From: JBAZGG01 sp041653015 | GTDB lineage: Bacteria; Bacillota_I; Bacilli_A; RFN20; CAG-826 | Direction of reading: 5' to 3' | DNA length: 64,000 nucleotides | Assembly: GCA_041653015.1 (NCBI GenBank) | Contig: JBAZGG010000006.1 | Location: 1-64,000 of the forward strand | Shown here: positions 1-9,513 of the stretch, piece after piece | Numbering within the stretch: position 1 is the first letter of the stretch | How the letters are laid out: every line of letters begins with the position of its first letter | Made by a program: the position numbers and the translations under genes | The notes under the pieces: generated by a model | Told to the model about the DNA's origin: nothing | Database searches by the model: none | Seen by the model: the letters and a program-made list of their open reading frames with translations, nothing else

Positions 1-1
1 C

Positions 2-2458
2 GTATCGGCGAATACATTTGTATTGCGTCTCAATCTAATTCAACAATATATATCCGCGATGTTTACTAATCAGAAATATTTATTGACTGGAACCGGACTA
101 TTAAATGAAGCTACAGCCCTCGGCATCGAGACGTATCCTCACACCAGCGTTGTGCAAGTCTTTGTTTCGTATGGGATTCTCGGCTTTGTTTCTGTTTCAT
201 CGCTATTCTGTTTCTTAATATACTCTCGCATTCGAAACAAAGATTTTTCCTTATATAATTTAGCACCGCTCATCGCAGTTTTCGTCTACTCGCTCGCTCT
301 ACAAGTTTTGACCCCATACGAGCTCATGTTCCCATTCTTTGTGGCCCTGCTCATGATCAATTCCTTTAATCATGTCTCTTCGCCAAAAGAAAAAGTGAGT
401 GCGTTTTTGTATACGTCTTTGTGGCCATATAGCAAGCCTTTCTTGAAGAAAAAACCTAAAGAGCCGGCGCAGCACAAAGTGCTAAGAGAGCCTAAAACAA
501 GTAATCTTTCGAGCGTAAAAAGTGTAGAAAAATCATTTACGATGAAGCCTAGCACGATATTTTTTACTAACATCATCATGTGGATATTCCTCGTCCTATT
601 AGCTTATTTTGTAGAAAATGCTGTCGTTTTTACTTTTCCATTTACAAGAGGTTTCTCCGTTGTGGAGTATTCGTGTTTGTTCATCGGATTAATCGCTCTA
701 GGAGCATGCTATGTCTTTTTTGAAAAAAAGTACAACGGATTTCAATTATCAAAAAAGGAGTTATTATTCGGCATTATCCTCTTATCGCTGTTGACTATTA
801 ACATCATTGTGATATTGACCGCTCCTGACGCTTCAATCAACGAATTTGTCGCGCCGAGCGGAATCACTTATTTTGCAATTTATGAAATATCTGCTGCTCA
901 GCGAGTGTATTATTGCCTTGCCGCCGTTATCGCTTTTGCTGTTCCGTTCATCATCGTGTGTATTTTGCCAAGAAAGTTTTATTCCTTTAGCCAGTTTAAC
1001 ATCGTGTACTATGCTTGCTTAATCGTCGCTGGCCTATCGATTATTTTTAGCCTTATTTTTGAATTTAATAATTATGTTTTGTTCTTCACAAAATTTTCAT
1101 CGATGCAATCGAGCGAATACGCTATTCAATCATTCTTCTTCAATCGCAATATCTATGGTTTATTCTTGTTTGTCTGCATCTTCATCTGCGCTTATTTAAA
1201 TTGTCGCAAACATCATTGGTATTACTATTTGATGATGGCCGTTCTCTTGCTCTTCATGTTCTTCACGCTCGTTAAGACGACATTAGTGCTCGGCGTCGTC
1301 TTTGTTTTCATCTATTGCGTGATTCGCATCGTCACCACTTTCAAAGAGAACATGAAGCGCAACGCCATCATCTCTTCGATTATCGGTGTTATCATCATCG
1401 CCGGAGTTACTGTTCTCATCTCTTCATATTATGTTCACGCCCCTCTTCTTCTTAAGATTAAATCTCTCTTTGACCGATTATTTATCGATGTCGGCCAATC
1501 GACATTTGCCTCGAGAACTGTCATCTGGAATTATTCATTTCTCATCATCGGTGATATTCCACATTTTATCTTCGGTCGAGGAATAGGGGTCTTCGATTCC
1601 TCCTTATATGCGATGACCTCATCTGATCCAAATGTTTTAGACATCACATCCTTCGCTCATAATTCAGCTATCGATCTTCTCGGAAAAGGTGGCATTTTAT
1701 ACCTGCTGCTCTATCTCGCCTTGATGGTCTATGGCGTCTATTCCCTTTTCAAGATGGCGAAATATCATCGTTCACTCGCTTTAACCTCTCTATTATTTGT
1801 CTTTATGATTTTAGTCGCTGGAATGCTCGAATGCTGGTATTTCTTCTCCTTCAATATTTCGAATATTTTGTTGACCATTCTCGTGTTTGTGCCAGCCTTT
1901 TCCTTCAACTATCAGCAAAAGCACAAAGAGCAGTTGAGCAGCGGTGTTCAGCCACGCCTCAACCTGCCGTTTAAAAACGTTGTGAAAAAACCTTATTCAT
2001 TGCCGCATATTCTGACCCTTTTAGGTCCGGTGATCGGTTTTGCCATCGGCTCTCTCTCATTCTTCGTCAATTACTGGAACTTCAGCACTATTTCGCTCAT
2101 TCTCATCATCGTTCAAATCGTCTTATTACTCGGTGCAGTTTTTCCGTTCGCTTTCTACGTCTATCATTCACATCATAAAAAGGATGGTCACAACATCAAT
2201 TGCTTCATGTTTTATGCGATAAGTTTGGTGAGTATACTCGCCCTTTCGACGCTTCTGTCTTTAATCCCTGGAATAGTTGAACCGATATCACTTGTGATAT
2301 TATTCGTCGTCACCTGCATCGTTTACTATTCGGTTATGATGATATTTGAGTTCCCATTCTTCCCATTTTATAAACTCATAAATAAAATTGATGCCTTCGT
2401 GCAAAAAATCTTTGCTAGGCAAATCGCTAACGATTCAAAAGAAACTCGCAATCAATAA
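2..2458 (+). CDS. O-antigen ligase/polymerase-like multipass membrane protein, 5' partial, internally duplicated
   Basis: The frame is open to the first bases of the window, so the gene begins upstream; the first possible start inside is TTG at 23. The visible protein is strongly hydrophobic. Two copies of the Wzy_C-type signature (GxG, then H-N/T-S and a glycine-rich LG turn) can be seen: one around residues 20-60 (PHTSVVQVFVSYGILG) and one around residue 540 (SFAHNSAIDLLGKGG), separated by a soluble linker (about 120-175) and a full set of membrane segments. A third hydrophobic block of about five helices ends the protein. The family joins or polymerises lipid-linked glycan units at the membrane, and the following glycosyltransferases fit a surface-polysaccharide locus. 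The exact substrate cannot be read from sequence. Confidence 0.75.
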   Translation, partial: VSANTFVLRLNLIQQYISAMFTNQKYLLTGTGLLNEATALGIETYPHTSVVQVFVSYGILGFVSVSSLFCFLIYSRIRNKDFSLYNLAPLIAVFVYSLALQVLTPYELMFPFFVALLMINSFNHVSSPKEKVSAFLYTSLWPYSKPFLKKKPKEPAQHKVLREPKTSNLSSVKSVEKSFTMKPSTIFFTNIIMWIFLVLLAYFVENAVVFTFPFTRGFSVVEYSCLFIGLIALGACYVFFEKKYNGFQLSKKELLFGIILLSLLTINIIVILTAPDASINEFVAPSGITYFAIYEISAAQRVYYCLAAVIAFAVPFIIVCILPRKFYSFSQFNIVYYACLIVAGLSIIFSLIFEFNNYVLFFTKFSSMQSSEYAIQSFFFNRNIYGLFLFVCIFICAYLNCRKHHWYYYLMMAVLLLFMFFTLVKTTLVLGVVFVFIYCVIRIVTTFKENMKRNAIISSIIGVIIIAGVTVLISSYYVHAPLLLKIKSLFDRLFIDVGQSTFASRTVIWNYSFLIIGDIPHFIFGRGIGVFDSSLYAMTSSDPNVLDITSFAHNSAIDLLGKGGILYLLLYLALMVYGVYSLFKMAKYHRSLALTSLLFVFMILVAGMLECWYFFSFNISNILLTILVFVPAFSFNYQQKHKEQLSSGVQPRLNLPFKNVVKKPYSLPHILTLLGPVIGFAIGSLSFFVNYWNFSTISLILIIVQIVLLLGAVFPFAFYVYHSHHKKDGHNINCFMFYAISLVSILALSTLLSLIPGIVEPISLVILFVVTCIVYYSVMMIFEFPFFPFYKLINKIDAFVQKIFARQIANDSKETRNQ

Positions 2459-3342
2459 TTGTTTTGTACGATATAATTGTCTATTTGTGGAATTTTATTC
2501 TCGTTAAATAAACCGAGCGATTTGTATAGATAATTGTTCAATGTGTTTCTTTCGAGGAGCAAAACTTTGTTTTCCGCATCGCGCTCATAGAAATATTTCT
2601 CGTTCGATTTAATCGCAGTGATCATTATTCCAACTTTTTCTTGTTCCGAAAACTTGTAGATATTCTGTGTGATGCGGGAGCAGATAATCGATTGATTTAT
2701 TTCGGATAAAAACATGGTGACATCGCTTTCGATTTTGTCTTGAATGCAGATTAATTCGCCTTTGATATTTAAACCGAATTGGATCGTTCCATCTGTGATT
2801 TCGCTCGTATCAAAATTTTGACCTAAATCAAATAATGACGAAACCAGCTGCTGAGTATTCGGTCCTTTATAAAGAGCTCCATATACTGAAGAAACGACGC
2901 TATCCTTATAAATTTTGTAGATGATTTTGATATCATTCTCATCAAAAAATCTCAACTCGTAGATATTGCTGACATAGTGAACAGTTTGGTAGTGGTTATC
3001 AGTAGGAACGAGCGAAATATCGCTTTCGTTGAAACATTCCGTATATAGTTTATCGCTATTTGCATATTTGGTTCGGCTTGAAACACTCCTGCTCTGTTTC
3101 ACATATTGAAATTGCGAGCCGAGTTCTAAGCTCTCTAAATAAAGGCTTTCTTCAGCGATCAAGGATTCGCTTCGACATTCTAAAGAATTAGTATTGGAGT
3201 TATCGATATCGGCACACAGTTGTTCAAAGGTGATAGATTGATCGACGATAGTGTTATCTATCTCATTATTTTTTGAACAGGAAACAAGGCATAATGAGAC
3301 GAGAGTTGCACAGGCGATTGAAGAAAATTTTAATTTTCTCAT
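2452..3342 (-). CDS. Hypothetical lipoprotein
   Basis: The start at MRKLKFSS gives a classic lipoprotein signal: two basic residues, a hydrophobic stretch and the lipobox LVSC, with Cys at about residue 22. The mature part (about 270 residues) is acidic and matches no family I recognise. The gene converges on the preceding membrane protein and overlaps its end by 7 bases. An upstream TTG would add six residues but has no supporting signal. A good promoter ends 6 nt before the ATG, with no Shine-Dalgarno, so the mRNA is probably leaderless. It is probably an envelope protein of the polysaccharide locus, by location only. Confidence 0.7.
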   Translation of the reverse strand: MRKLKFSSIACATLVSLCLVSCSKNNEIDNTIVDQSITFEQLCADIDNSNTNSLECRSESLIAEESLYLESLELGSQFQYVKQSRSVSSRTKYANSDKLYTECFNESDISLVPTDNHYQTVHYVSNIYELRFFDENDIKIIYKIYKDSVVSSVYGALYKGPNTQQLVSSLFDLGQNFDTSEITDGTIQFGLNIKGELICIQDKIESDVTMFLSEINQSIICSRITQNIYKFSEQEKVGIMITAIKSNEKYFYERDAENKVLLLERNTLNNYLYKSLGLFNENKIPQIDNYIVQNNY

Positions 3343-3348
3343 AGGCAA

Positions 3349-3377
3349 AGTATAGAACAAAAAATATGTTTTAACAA
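3349..3377 (-). promoter_or_regulatory. Sigma-70-type promoter, leaderless, for the lipoprotein gene
   Basis: On the minus strand: -35 TTGTTA (3377-3372), 17-nt spacer, -10 TATACT (3354-3349), then six bases before the ATG at 3342. The expected transcription start falls at or next to the A of ATG. Confidence 0.6.
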
Positions 3378-3397
3378 GTTAGCCCCTGTCATATAAT
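3371..3397 (+). promoter_or_regulatory. Divergent promoter for the GT2 gene
   Basis: TATAAT lies at 3392-3397 with a weaker TTAACA at 3371-3376 (spacer 15). It overlaps the -35 region of the oppositely oriented lipoprotein promoter. The leader to the ATG at 3411 would be about six nt and carries no Shine-Dalgarno. Confidence 0.45.
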
Positions 3398-3410
3398 GTT
3401 AGAAACAATT

Positions 3411-4328
3411 ATGGAAGAAATTCTCGTCTCAATTTTAACAGCTACCTTCAATCGCGCTCATCTCTTAAGAGAAACGTTAACTTCTGTTCAGAATCAAAGC
3501 TATCGGAATATCGAATATATCATCCTTGATGATGAATCGACTGACAATACGAAAGAAGTGGTGGAAATTTTCGCGAAAAGTGTTCCTTTCCCTGTCCGCT
3601 ATATCTATCACAAAAAATGCTATAAACATGGAGCGATGAATATTCTTTTTGCTGAAGCGAGAGGAAGATATGCGGTCATGGTGGATGACGACGATACGCT
3701 ATTGCCAGACGCCATTAAAGACTTAGTGTCAATTTTTAAGTCGCTGCCGAATAAGAATGACTATGCTTCAGTGGTGGGTCGCGCCACGATTAATACCACT
3801 GGTGAGATGGAAGGTGAGCTATACCCCGATGATATCAATGAGAAGCCTTGGAAACGCTCTTTAAAAATGGCGAGAAAAATTTCTGGTGATAAGCTTTCGC
3901 TGATGAACCTCGATATATATAAAAATTATTGCATACCCACTCCCGAGGGAGTTAGTTTTGTCACCGAATCTGTTCTGTGGAATGAAGTGCTATCGCAGTA
4001 TCGCGAATACTATACGAATATCGTCGTTCTCAACTGCACGAGGCACGCAGGCTATCATTTGAGCGCGCCGACAAAGAATTACCAATATTTTTTGAACTGG
4101 TATTTCTATTCTTTGTACATGCTCAACAACAAAGAAAAATATCCTCTGTTTAAAATAGATCGCTCTTTTCAACGTTTGAATTATGCGGCATTTACTTGTA
4201 GAGTAAAAAAAGAGGACAAGGAAAAGTTTGGTGAACTGAAATATAAAAGCGATAGATTTTTAATCGCTTTGTTGATGCCGATCATGTTCTTTGTTCAATT
4301 AATAAAATATGGAAAACGCCAAGATTAA
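3411..4328 (+). CDS. Family 2 glycosyltransferase
   Basis: The GT-A fold of family GT2 is visible from the N-terminus: SILTATFNRAHLLRETL, the nucleotide-binding DDESTDNT, and the metal-binding DXD region VDDDDT near residue 95. The C-terminal third is more variable and ends in a hydrophobic stretch (LIALLMPIMFFVQLI) that probably contacts the membrane. It should transfer a sugar from a nucleotide-sugar to a lipid-linked or surface glycan; donor and acceptor are unknown. An ATG at 3396 sits inside the -10 box, so the start at 3411 is preferred. The 3' end overlaps the next glycosyltransferase by 20 bases, implying co-translation. Confidence 0.85.
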   Translation: MEEILVSILTATFNRAHLLRETLTSVQNQSYRNIEYIILDDESTDNTKEVVEIFAKSVPFPVRYIYHKKCYKHGAMNILFAEARGRYAVMVDDDDTLLPDAIKDLVSIFKSLPNKNDYASVVGRATINTTGEMEGELYPDDINEKPWKRSLKMARKISGDKLSLMNLDIYKNYCIPTPEGVSFVTESVLWNEVLSQYREYYTNIVVLNCTRHAGYHLSAPTKNYQYFLNWYFYSLYMLNNKEKYPLFKIDRSFQRLNYAAFTCRVKKEDKEKFGELKYKSDRFLIALLMPIMFFVQLIKYGKRQD

Positions 4329-5445
4329 AGTTTTATATATTATTCCATCACTAAATTTAGGTGGCATGGAAACTTTTGCTGTCAATCTGTTTAAAGCCAT
4401 CGATAAGAATCGTTTTGAGATTCATTTTTTGCTCAATACCTATGGTTCGAAAGACTACTACTTGGATGAGGTGACTAAATTAGGAGGAATCGTTCACAAG
4501 ACCGATAAGGATATGATATCGAACAAATTTAGGCGCATTAATAAGTTTCAGAAAGACATCATTAAAATTATCGAAACTGAAAAGATTGATGTCGTTCATA
4601 TCCACACCTGCTACTCACTCCTTTACATAGCTGCAAAAGCTGCGAAAAAGGCCGGATGCAAAACAATTATTATCCATTCGCATTCGACGAGCGCAAATCA
4701 GGAGCGTTTTCTGGCAAAAGTGTTCAGATATCGCGCCAGAAAATACGCGACTAATTATTTCGCTTGTGGCCTCGAAGCGGGCAATTGGCTATTTGGCAAG
4801 AAATTCTTGTTCTATAAGCAATCAAAAATCATACCAAATGGCTTCGATGTGAAAAGTTATAAATTCTCGCGAGATCAACAAGTTGCTCAAAGAGCAAAAT
4901 ATGGTATCTCTGAGAGTGATTTTGTCATCGGTATGGTCTCTCGTCTAGCACGCGTAAAGAATCATATCTTTATGCTAAATGTTTTTAATGCAATCAAGGA
5001 TAGAAAGCATCTCAAACTAGTGATTGTCGGCGATGGTCCTGAAAAAGAAAATATTCAAGCATTTATCAACGAGCACAATCTCGTTTCACAAGTTAAACTA
5101 TTAGGGCTTAAGAGCGATGTTTCATCAATTCTCAATATGTTTGATCTCTATGTTCTGCCTTCATTATATGAAGGTATTCCTACATCCGCTTTAGAGGCTC
5201 AGGCCAATGGTCTTCCCTGTATCATAAGCGATAGGGTGGACGCTCATTCCAAACTCCTCGATGATGCTTGTTTCCTTCCGATTGATTTCGGTACGGATGA
5301 ATGGGTTAAGCAGATCGATATCATTAGGCATAGCCCCAAAGGAATTAATATCCGTCAAGAGAACAACCAAGAAATAATCGACAAAGGCTATGATATGGTT
5401 GATGTCGCTAAGCAAATTGAAGAAGTTTATTCTATTAACAAATAG
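4309..5445 (+). CDS. Family 4 (GT-B) glycosyltransferase
   Basis: The N-terminus carries the acceptor-domain signature IIPSLNLGGMETFAVNL. The C-terminal Rossmann domain has VIVGDGPEKENI and the donor-binding block LPSLYEGIPTSALEAQANG with the ExxxxxxxE-type acidic pair (about residues 285-300). The length of 378 residues is normal for GT4. It is translationally coupled to the GT2 gene by a 20-base overlap and ends the polysaccharide block before tRNA-Leu. It probably adds a hexose or similar sugar in capsule or glycolipid synthesis; specificity is not visible. Confidence 0.88.
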   Translation: MENAKIKVLYIIPSLNLGGMETFAVNLFKAIDKNRFEIHFLLNTYGSKDYYLDEVTKLGGIVHKTDKDMISNKFRRINKFQKDIIKIIETEKIDVVHIHTCYSLLYIAAKAAKKAGCKTIIIHSHSTSANQERFLAKVFRYRARKYATNYFACGLEAGNWLFGKKFLFYKQSKIIPNGFDVKSYKFSRDQQVAQRAKYGISESDFVIGMVSRLARVKNHIFMLNVFNAIKDRKHLKLVIVGDGPEKENIQAFINEHNLVSQVKLLGLKSDVSSILNMFDLYVLPSLYEGIPTSALEAQANGLPCIISDRVDAHSKLLDDACFLPIDFGTDEWVKQIDIIRHSPKGINIRQENNQEIIDKGYDMVDVAKQIEEVYSINK

Positions 5446-5461
5446 TTTTCCTTTCCTTTTA

Positions 5462-5490
5462 TTGATTACGAGTAAAGTTCAATATATAAT
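5462..5490 (+). promoter_or_regulatory. Promoter of tRNA-Leu
   Basis: TTGATT (5462-5467), 17-nt spacer, TATAAT (5485-5490), ending 9 bases before the mature 5' end of the tRNA. Confidence 0.6.
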
Positions 5491-5499
5491 TTATTGCAT

Positions 5500-5587
5500 G
5501 CCCGAGTGGTGAAATTGGTAGACGCACTGGACTCAAAATCCAGCGAGTGTTGAACTCATACCGGTTCAAGTCCGGTCTCGGGCACCA
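5500..5587 (+). tRNA. tRNA-Leu (anticodon CAA)
   Basis: The cloverleaf can be drawn by eye. The acceptor GCCCGAG pairs with CTCGGGC, the anticodon stem is CTGGA/TCCAG with loop CTCAAAA (anticodon CAA), there is a long variable arm as expected for Leu, and the T-loop is GTTCAAGTC. The discriminator A and an encoded CCA end the gene. It stands at the left edge of the AT-rich accessory island. Confidence 0.95.
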
Positions 5588-5719
5588 GCTCAATTAATTT
5601 GAATTCATTCATTAGGTTGAATTTTAGGTCTGGTTATATGAAAATCAAGTGTTTTGTTGCTTATAATTATTTCCTTTGCTATGCGTTAATTGTATTAATT
5701 GAAAAATAGAGAACTTATT

Positions 5720-6229
5720 ATGAAAAATAAAATGAGCACACAAACAATTATATGCGTTCTGTGTTTGCCAATATCGTGTCTCCTGTTTAGCTGCCGTCGG
5801 CCTAATCCTATTTTAGAACAGTACTCTGATTTTCTTCATGTTGAAAATATGCTCGAGTATTGTCTGACTTATGGTGTTTATAATGGCGAAGGCAAGTTTT
5901 ATCTTGATGGTAACACTCGCTTTGATGATGTTGTTGTGGATGATGGGCGACTTTGTTCCGCTCTTTTATCTTTAAAACTCGTTGAAACGGCCGTTGATAT
6001 ACAAGATAGTTCAATGGAAAATCTGACAAGGCTAGTTAATTATTATGTTCCATTTGATGATTACGCGTATGTCGTAGTATATGAAGGCGACATTTTAGGT
6101 TGCGAAATTTATCCCGACCTATCCATTCCATATTGCAGATATTTCGATTTAGAAAGAGGAAAAGCGCTGGAATTGTACACATTAGCGGTAGATGTTCGCG
6201 ACGATGCTAATCAAAAACAAATCCATTGA
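5720..6229 (+). CDS. Small hypothetical lipoprotein
   Basis: The protein is about 169 residues and starts MKNKMSTQ; an in-frame TTG at 5699 and an ATG at 5732 are alternatives. The signal sequence runs IICVLCLPISCLLFSC, giving lipobox LFSC with Cys near residue 25. The mature region is rich in D, E and Y and has no family I recognise. No clear Shine-Dalgarno or close -10 box is visible. It is probably an exported, membrane-anchored protein of unknown role, the first gene of the accessory region downstream of tRNA-Leu. Confidence 0.5.
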   Translation: MKNKMSTQTIICVLCLPISCLLFSCRRPNPILEQYSDFLHVENMLEYCLTYGVYNGEGKFYLDGNTRFDDVVVDDGRLCSALLSLKLVETAVDIQDSSMENLTRLVNYYVPFDDYAYVVVYEGDILGCEIYPDLSIPYCRYFDLERGKALELYTLAVDVRDDANQKQIH

Positions 6230-8002
6230 TCATATGTTAATTTTTCTCAACAGTATGTCCGTTTATTCACTTGATGCATTGCATTAGAATTGACAATAAA
6301 TAACTTATAATTCTTCGAAGACCATTGACTTTGAATAGCTATAATTTTCAAATTATTAAAATCGTCTCTGCAACGCGTAATCCGCATCAATCGTTTAATA
6401 TTACGGATTTCTTCATATTAATATGAAAGTATCGTGAAGGTGTCGAAAACGTAATGGTTTTACAACTTTAAGGAATTGAACTTGCTAGGTTAACAAATTG
6501 GCTAATGTTAATCGCACATGAAGGTAGTGGTCGTGTAATTTCATGCAAGTTCATCACATTATAAAAGTTATGATGATGGACGTTGACGATTAAAAGCGTT
6601 ATTAACTTACAAACTATATCTCGTTCTTACATATACCATTACACATGAAAACATAACTTGTGAATGACTTAGAATTAACGAAACTAAGTTTGATAAAAAG
6701 AAACTTTTTCGTCGTATTAATTTCTTTCTTTGATGCGTTATTATATATATGAAAACGATGGTATTTTTGTATACTAATTTCTATTTCGAAATCCACCAAA
6801 TGATTTTGTGATAGAGTTACTCAAAAAGGACGTTCATTGTTTTCCTTCTCAACTGGTTATTAACGAATTACAAAGCTAAAACAAGAGAAGAATAATTAGT
6901 TCGTATGAACAAATTAAAGAGGCATTAAAAAACAAATACTGCGACATATAGTTTAGCATCGAGAGCAAAACAGATGCTGACAAAGCTTGTATTGAAAGTG
7001 ACAAAGAGATTACTCATAACATGAAATTATTATCGACATGCAAGATTAACAAACCATGATTGACGCACTATTTTGTAGAAACGCTGTGAAAATTCCTCTG
7101 TTTGAAAAAAACGAAAAAGCAAGATATAAATGGTTCAACGATACCCATTATCTGGGTTATTTTTTTGAATTATTGTTTGACATATAAAATGATTTCAAAA
7201 ACTACATTTTTATTACTTTGGACAATTGTTTTTGAATCATCATCAAAACTAGAATGTGAATTCAAGAAAATTGTAGACAGAAATATTGAAATTTTATCGT
7301 TCGGCTCAGTTCAGAAATCATTAAAATGCTTCTCAATTGAAGAAAGAATAGATTCCGAAGTTGTCACGAGGAAGGATTTGTCCCAAGAAATTTGAAAGTT
7401 ATTGAAATTAACGAAAATATATCAACTTAATTTCACGATTGTATTTTCAATTTATTTTCTTCAGAAATTGAAATATCTTGGGAGAAAAATTTCGAAAACA
7501 ATATTACCATATATAAAGCATCTTTCGATGACATTATTTGCCAACTTTCTCTATCAAAAAAAATCAGCTTGCATTTTTTCTCATGTTAATTTAGCGAATT
7601 AATTGAACGAAATGGAAATTGAAGTAAAACTATTTATTTAATCGAAATTAAAGTTTTCAATAATTTCATATCATTATGAGAAAAAGCAAAAAAACAACGG
7701 GCAATCTTTGTTGGTTCCTTTTATTGAATATTTCGAAGCCACAATCAATCAATCCCTCAAGCCTAAAGAACTAGTGTAAGACACAGATGATCCACCATTT
7801 TAATCTCTGATATATATTTGATTAATCTAGTTCAAAAACTGCACCAATCCACATTTAATCAAAGATTTCGATTTTTTAAAATCTCCAATTGTGTTTTTGA
7901 CATTTTTGACTATTCAGAGAAACTTTGCATCGGCGTATATATGGGTGCTAAACATATTATTCTGCAAGTAATGCGATGAATAATGCGATACTCTCTTTTC
8001 TC
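6230..8002 (+). other. AT-rich stretch without an intact gene
   Basis: There are about 1.8 kb of markedly AT-rich sequence with only short, interrupted frames on both strands and no recognisable RNA gene, insertion sequence or repeat. Short protein-like runs occur from about 6880 to 7400. It reads as decayed accessory DNA. Confidence 0.5.
7056..7395 (+). pseudogene. Probable remnant of a decayed protein gene
   Basis: ATG at 7056 opens a 43-codon frame with protein-like composition (motif KWFNDTHYLGYFFELLFD), ending at 7187. A second frame continues protein-like to 7395 (EFKKIVDRNIEILSFG, IEERIDSEVV). Neither fragment has a ribosome site and no family is recognised. One frameshifted ancestral gene is the simplest reading, but chance frames in AT-rich DNA cannot be excluded. 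Confidence 0.3.
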
Positions 8003-8031
8003 TTGCAAATTTGTTATATACTATTTATAAG
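8003..8031 (+). promoter_or_regulatory. Promoter of the nitrilase-fold gene, near-leaderless
   Basis: TTGCAA (8003-8008), 17-nt spacer, TATAAG (8026-8031), only 9 nt before the ATG at 8041. The AAGGAT that could pass for a Shine-Dalgarno overlaps the -10 box and would not be transcribed. Confidence 0.5.
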
Positions 8032-8040
8032 GATTGATAT

Positions 8041-9411
8041 ATGTTTTCAAAATATAAAAGTATTCATGAAGCGATGCTGTTGGTTTATGAAGAATTAGAG
8101 AAAATAATTAAAAAGAACAAAATTACGGAGATATCAAGATCAAAGGAAATCGAAATAATTTGGAACTCGCTTTGTTTATCTTTTAGTTCCTATGCCCGTG
8201 ATATTAACGTTTTTTTAGAGAATCTTGATAAAACGTATGATTCAGTAATGCCAAAATATGACTTTTTGGTGGCATTTCTGTGGTTCTATGATAAAGAACG
8301 TTTATTCGCTCCTTTGAATGACAAGTTTAAATATAAAAATTTGGCATTCTCAGGCACCTATAGCAAAAGCACTATTGAAGAAGGAATTCGAATTCGTGAT
8401 TACTTCATTTTGCCAATAATTCATAGTGAAATAAAGGGCAAACTTATTAACAATTACGAAAAAATTGTTAGCAAAACCGTTCACGAGAAAAATATCATAA
8501 ATAGATTTCTATTGAATTATTCAATTGTAAAAAACAAAGATAATCTGATTTCTTTGAAAACAATTGAGATGCACAAATTTGTTGAGCGTATCAAAAGTAA
8601 TGGATTGAAAGTAGCTCTAAATCCTATAGCATATAAAAACTTTGAATACTATTTTACGATGATAACTCACGTGAATCCATGCCCGTCTTTCTCCGTGAAA
8701 GTTGTTGAAGACCATGAAAAAGAATTAATTAATGTTTTTTCAGATTCATTGAACAAAAGCGTGGCCAAGGGTGTTGATCTTATTATATTTCCCGAAATGC
8801 ATTTGACTACAAAATTGCTTGAGCAAATACCATCTATGATAAAGTACTTGAAAATAGAAAGACAAAGTTTAATCATGGTAGGTACTCTATCGAATGAAAC
8901 CTCCAACATGGCTTATTTATTTGATAACTATGGTAATTTAGTTTTAAAACAAAAAAAATATGGACAGTTTCTTTTGAGGGATCCTAATAATATAAACATC
9001 TCTTATGTCGAGGGCAGAGAATGGAATGATGCCGAAGATGTTTTGCTAGCTTTGCTAGACATAGTTGATTTCGGAAGAATGTCAATTTTTATTTGCAAAG
9101 ATATTTATGAACCTAAAAAAAAGGATGCATTAATCAATTGTTCGGTTGATTTTCTTTTAATGCCATCATATTCTGAATCAAATTCAATCTCTGATTGTTT
9201 AAATGACTTAGCAAAATCGAGGGTAATTAGTTTTTTTGTGAATTCTTTTAATGCTTTTCTAAAAAAGAAAGAAAACATCGAAAAAATTCTTGGCAAAGTT
9301 GTATTGCCGTATTGGGATGAATGGCACAAGCAGAAATTTGTTGAGCATGTTTTGAATCCAAAAATCACGCGAATTGAAAGAGGCAGCCTGACTATCGATT
9401 TAATTCTTTGA
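8041..9411 (+). CDS. Carbon-nitrogen hydrolase (nitrilase-fold) protein with unknown N-terminal domain
   Basis: Residues 1 to about 190 form an unrecognised, mostly helical region. From about residue 195 the nitrilase-superfamily layout appears: GVDLIIFPEMHL with the catalytic Glu at about 252, a lysine-rich KQKKYG at 303-307 where the catalytic Lys sits, and SIFICKDIYEP with Cys at 352 followed by D, matching the E-K-C triad order. The family hydrolyses or transfers amide/nitrile groups; the natural substrate here is not predictable. There is no signal peptide, so it is probably cytosolic. It stands in an AT-rich island directly upstream of a winged-helix regulator and a GIY-YIG nuclease, which suggests an accessory, perhaps defensive, role (inference). 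Confidence 0.6.
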   Translation: MFSKYKSIHEAMLLVYEELEKIIKKNKITEISRSKEIEIIWNSLCLSFSSYARDINVFLENLDKTYDSVMPKYDFLVAFLWFYDKERLFAPLNDKFKYKNLAFSGTYSKSTIEEGIRIRDYFILPIIHSEIKGKLINNYEKIVSKTVHEKNIINRFLLNYSIVKNKDNLISLKTIEMHKFVERIKSNGLKVALNPIAYKNFEYYFTMITHVNPCPSFSVKVVEDHEKELINVFSDSLNKSVAKGVDLIIFPEMHLTTKLLEQIPSMIKYLKIERQSLIMVGTLSNETSNMAYLFDNYGNLVLKQKKYGQFLLRDPNNINISYVEGREWNDAEDVLLALLDIVDFGRMSIFICKDIYEPKKKDALINCSVDFLLMPSYSESNSISDCLNDLAKSRVISFFVNSFNAFLKKKENIEKILGKVVLPYWDEWHKQKFVEHVLNPKITRIERGSLTIDLIL

Positions 9412-9442
9412 CTCTTTTCCACATATCCTATATTGCATTTAT

Positions 9443-9490
9443 TTGAAATCTATGATTGTTCATGATATTATTACAATGTGAATGAACAAT
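9443..9490 (+). promoter_or_regulatory. Promoter overlapped by a palindromic operator
   Basis: TTGAAA (9443-9448), 17-nt spacer and TATTAT (9466-9471) form a promoter. A perfect 9-bp inverted repeat, ATTGTTCAT (9455-9463) and ATGAACAAT (9482-9490), flanks the -10 box. The layout fits repression by the winged-helix protein encoded just downstream. Confidence 0.55.
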
Positions 9491-9513
9491 GATGAACTAA
9501 TGAGGAAAAGAAT

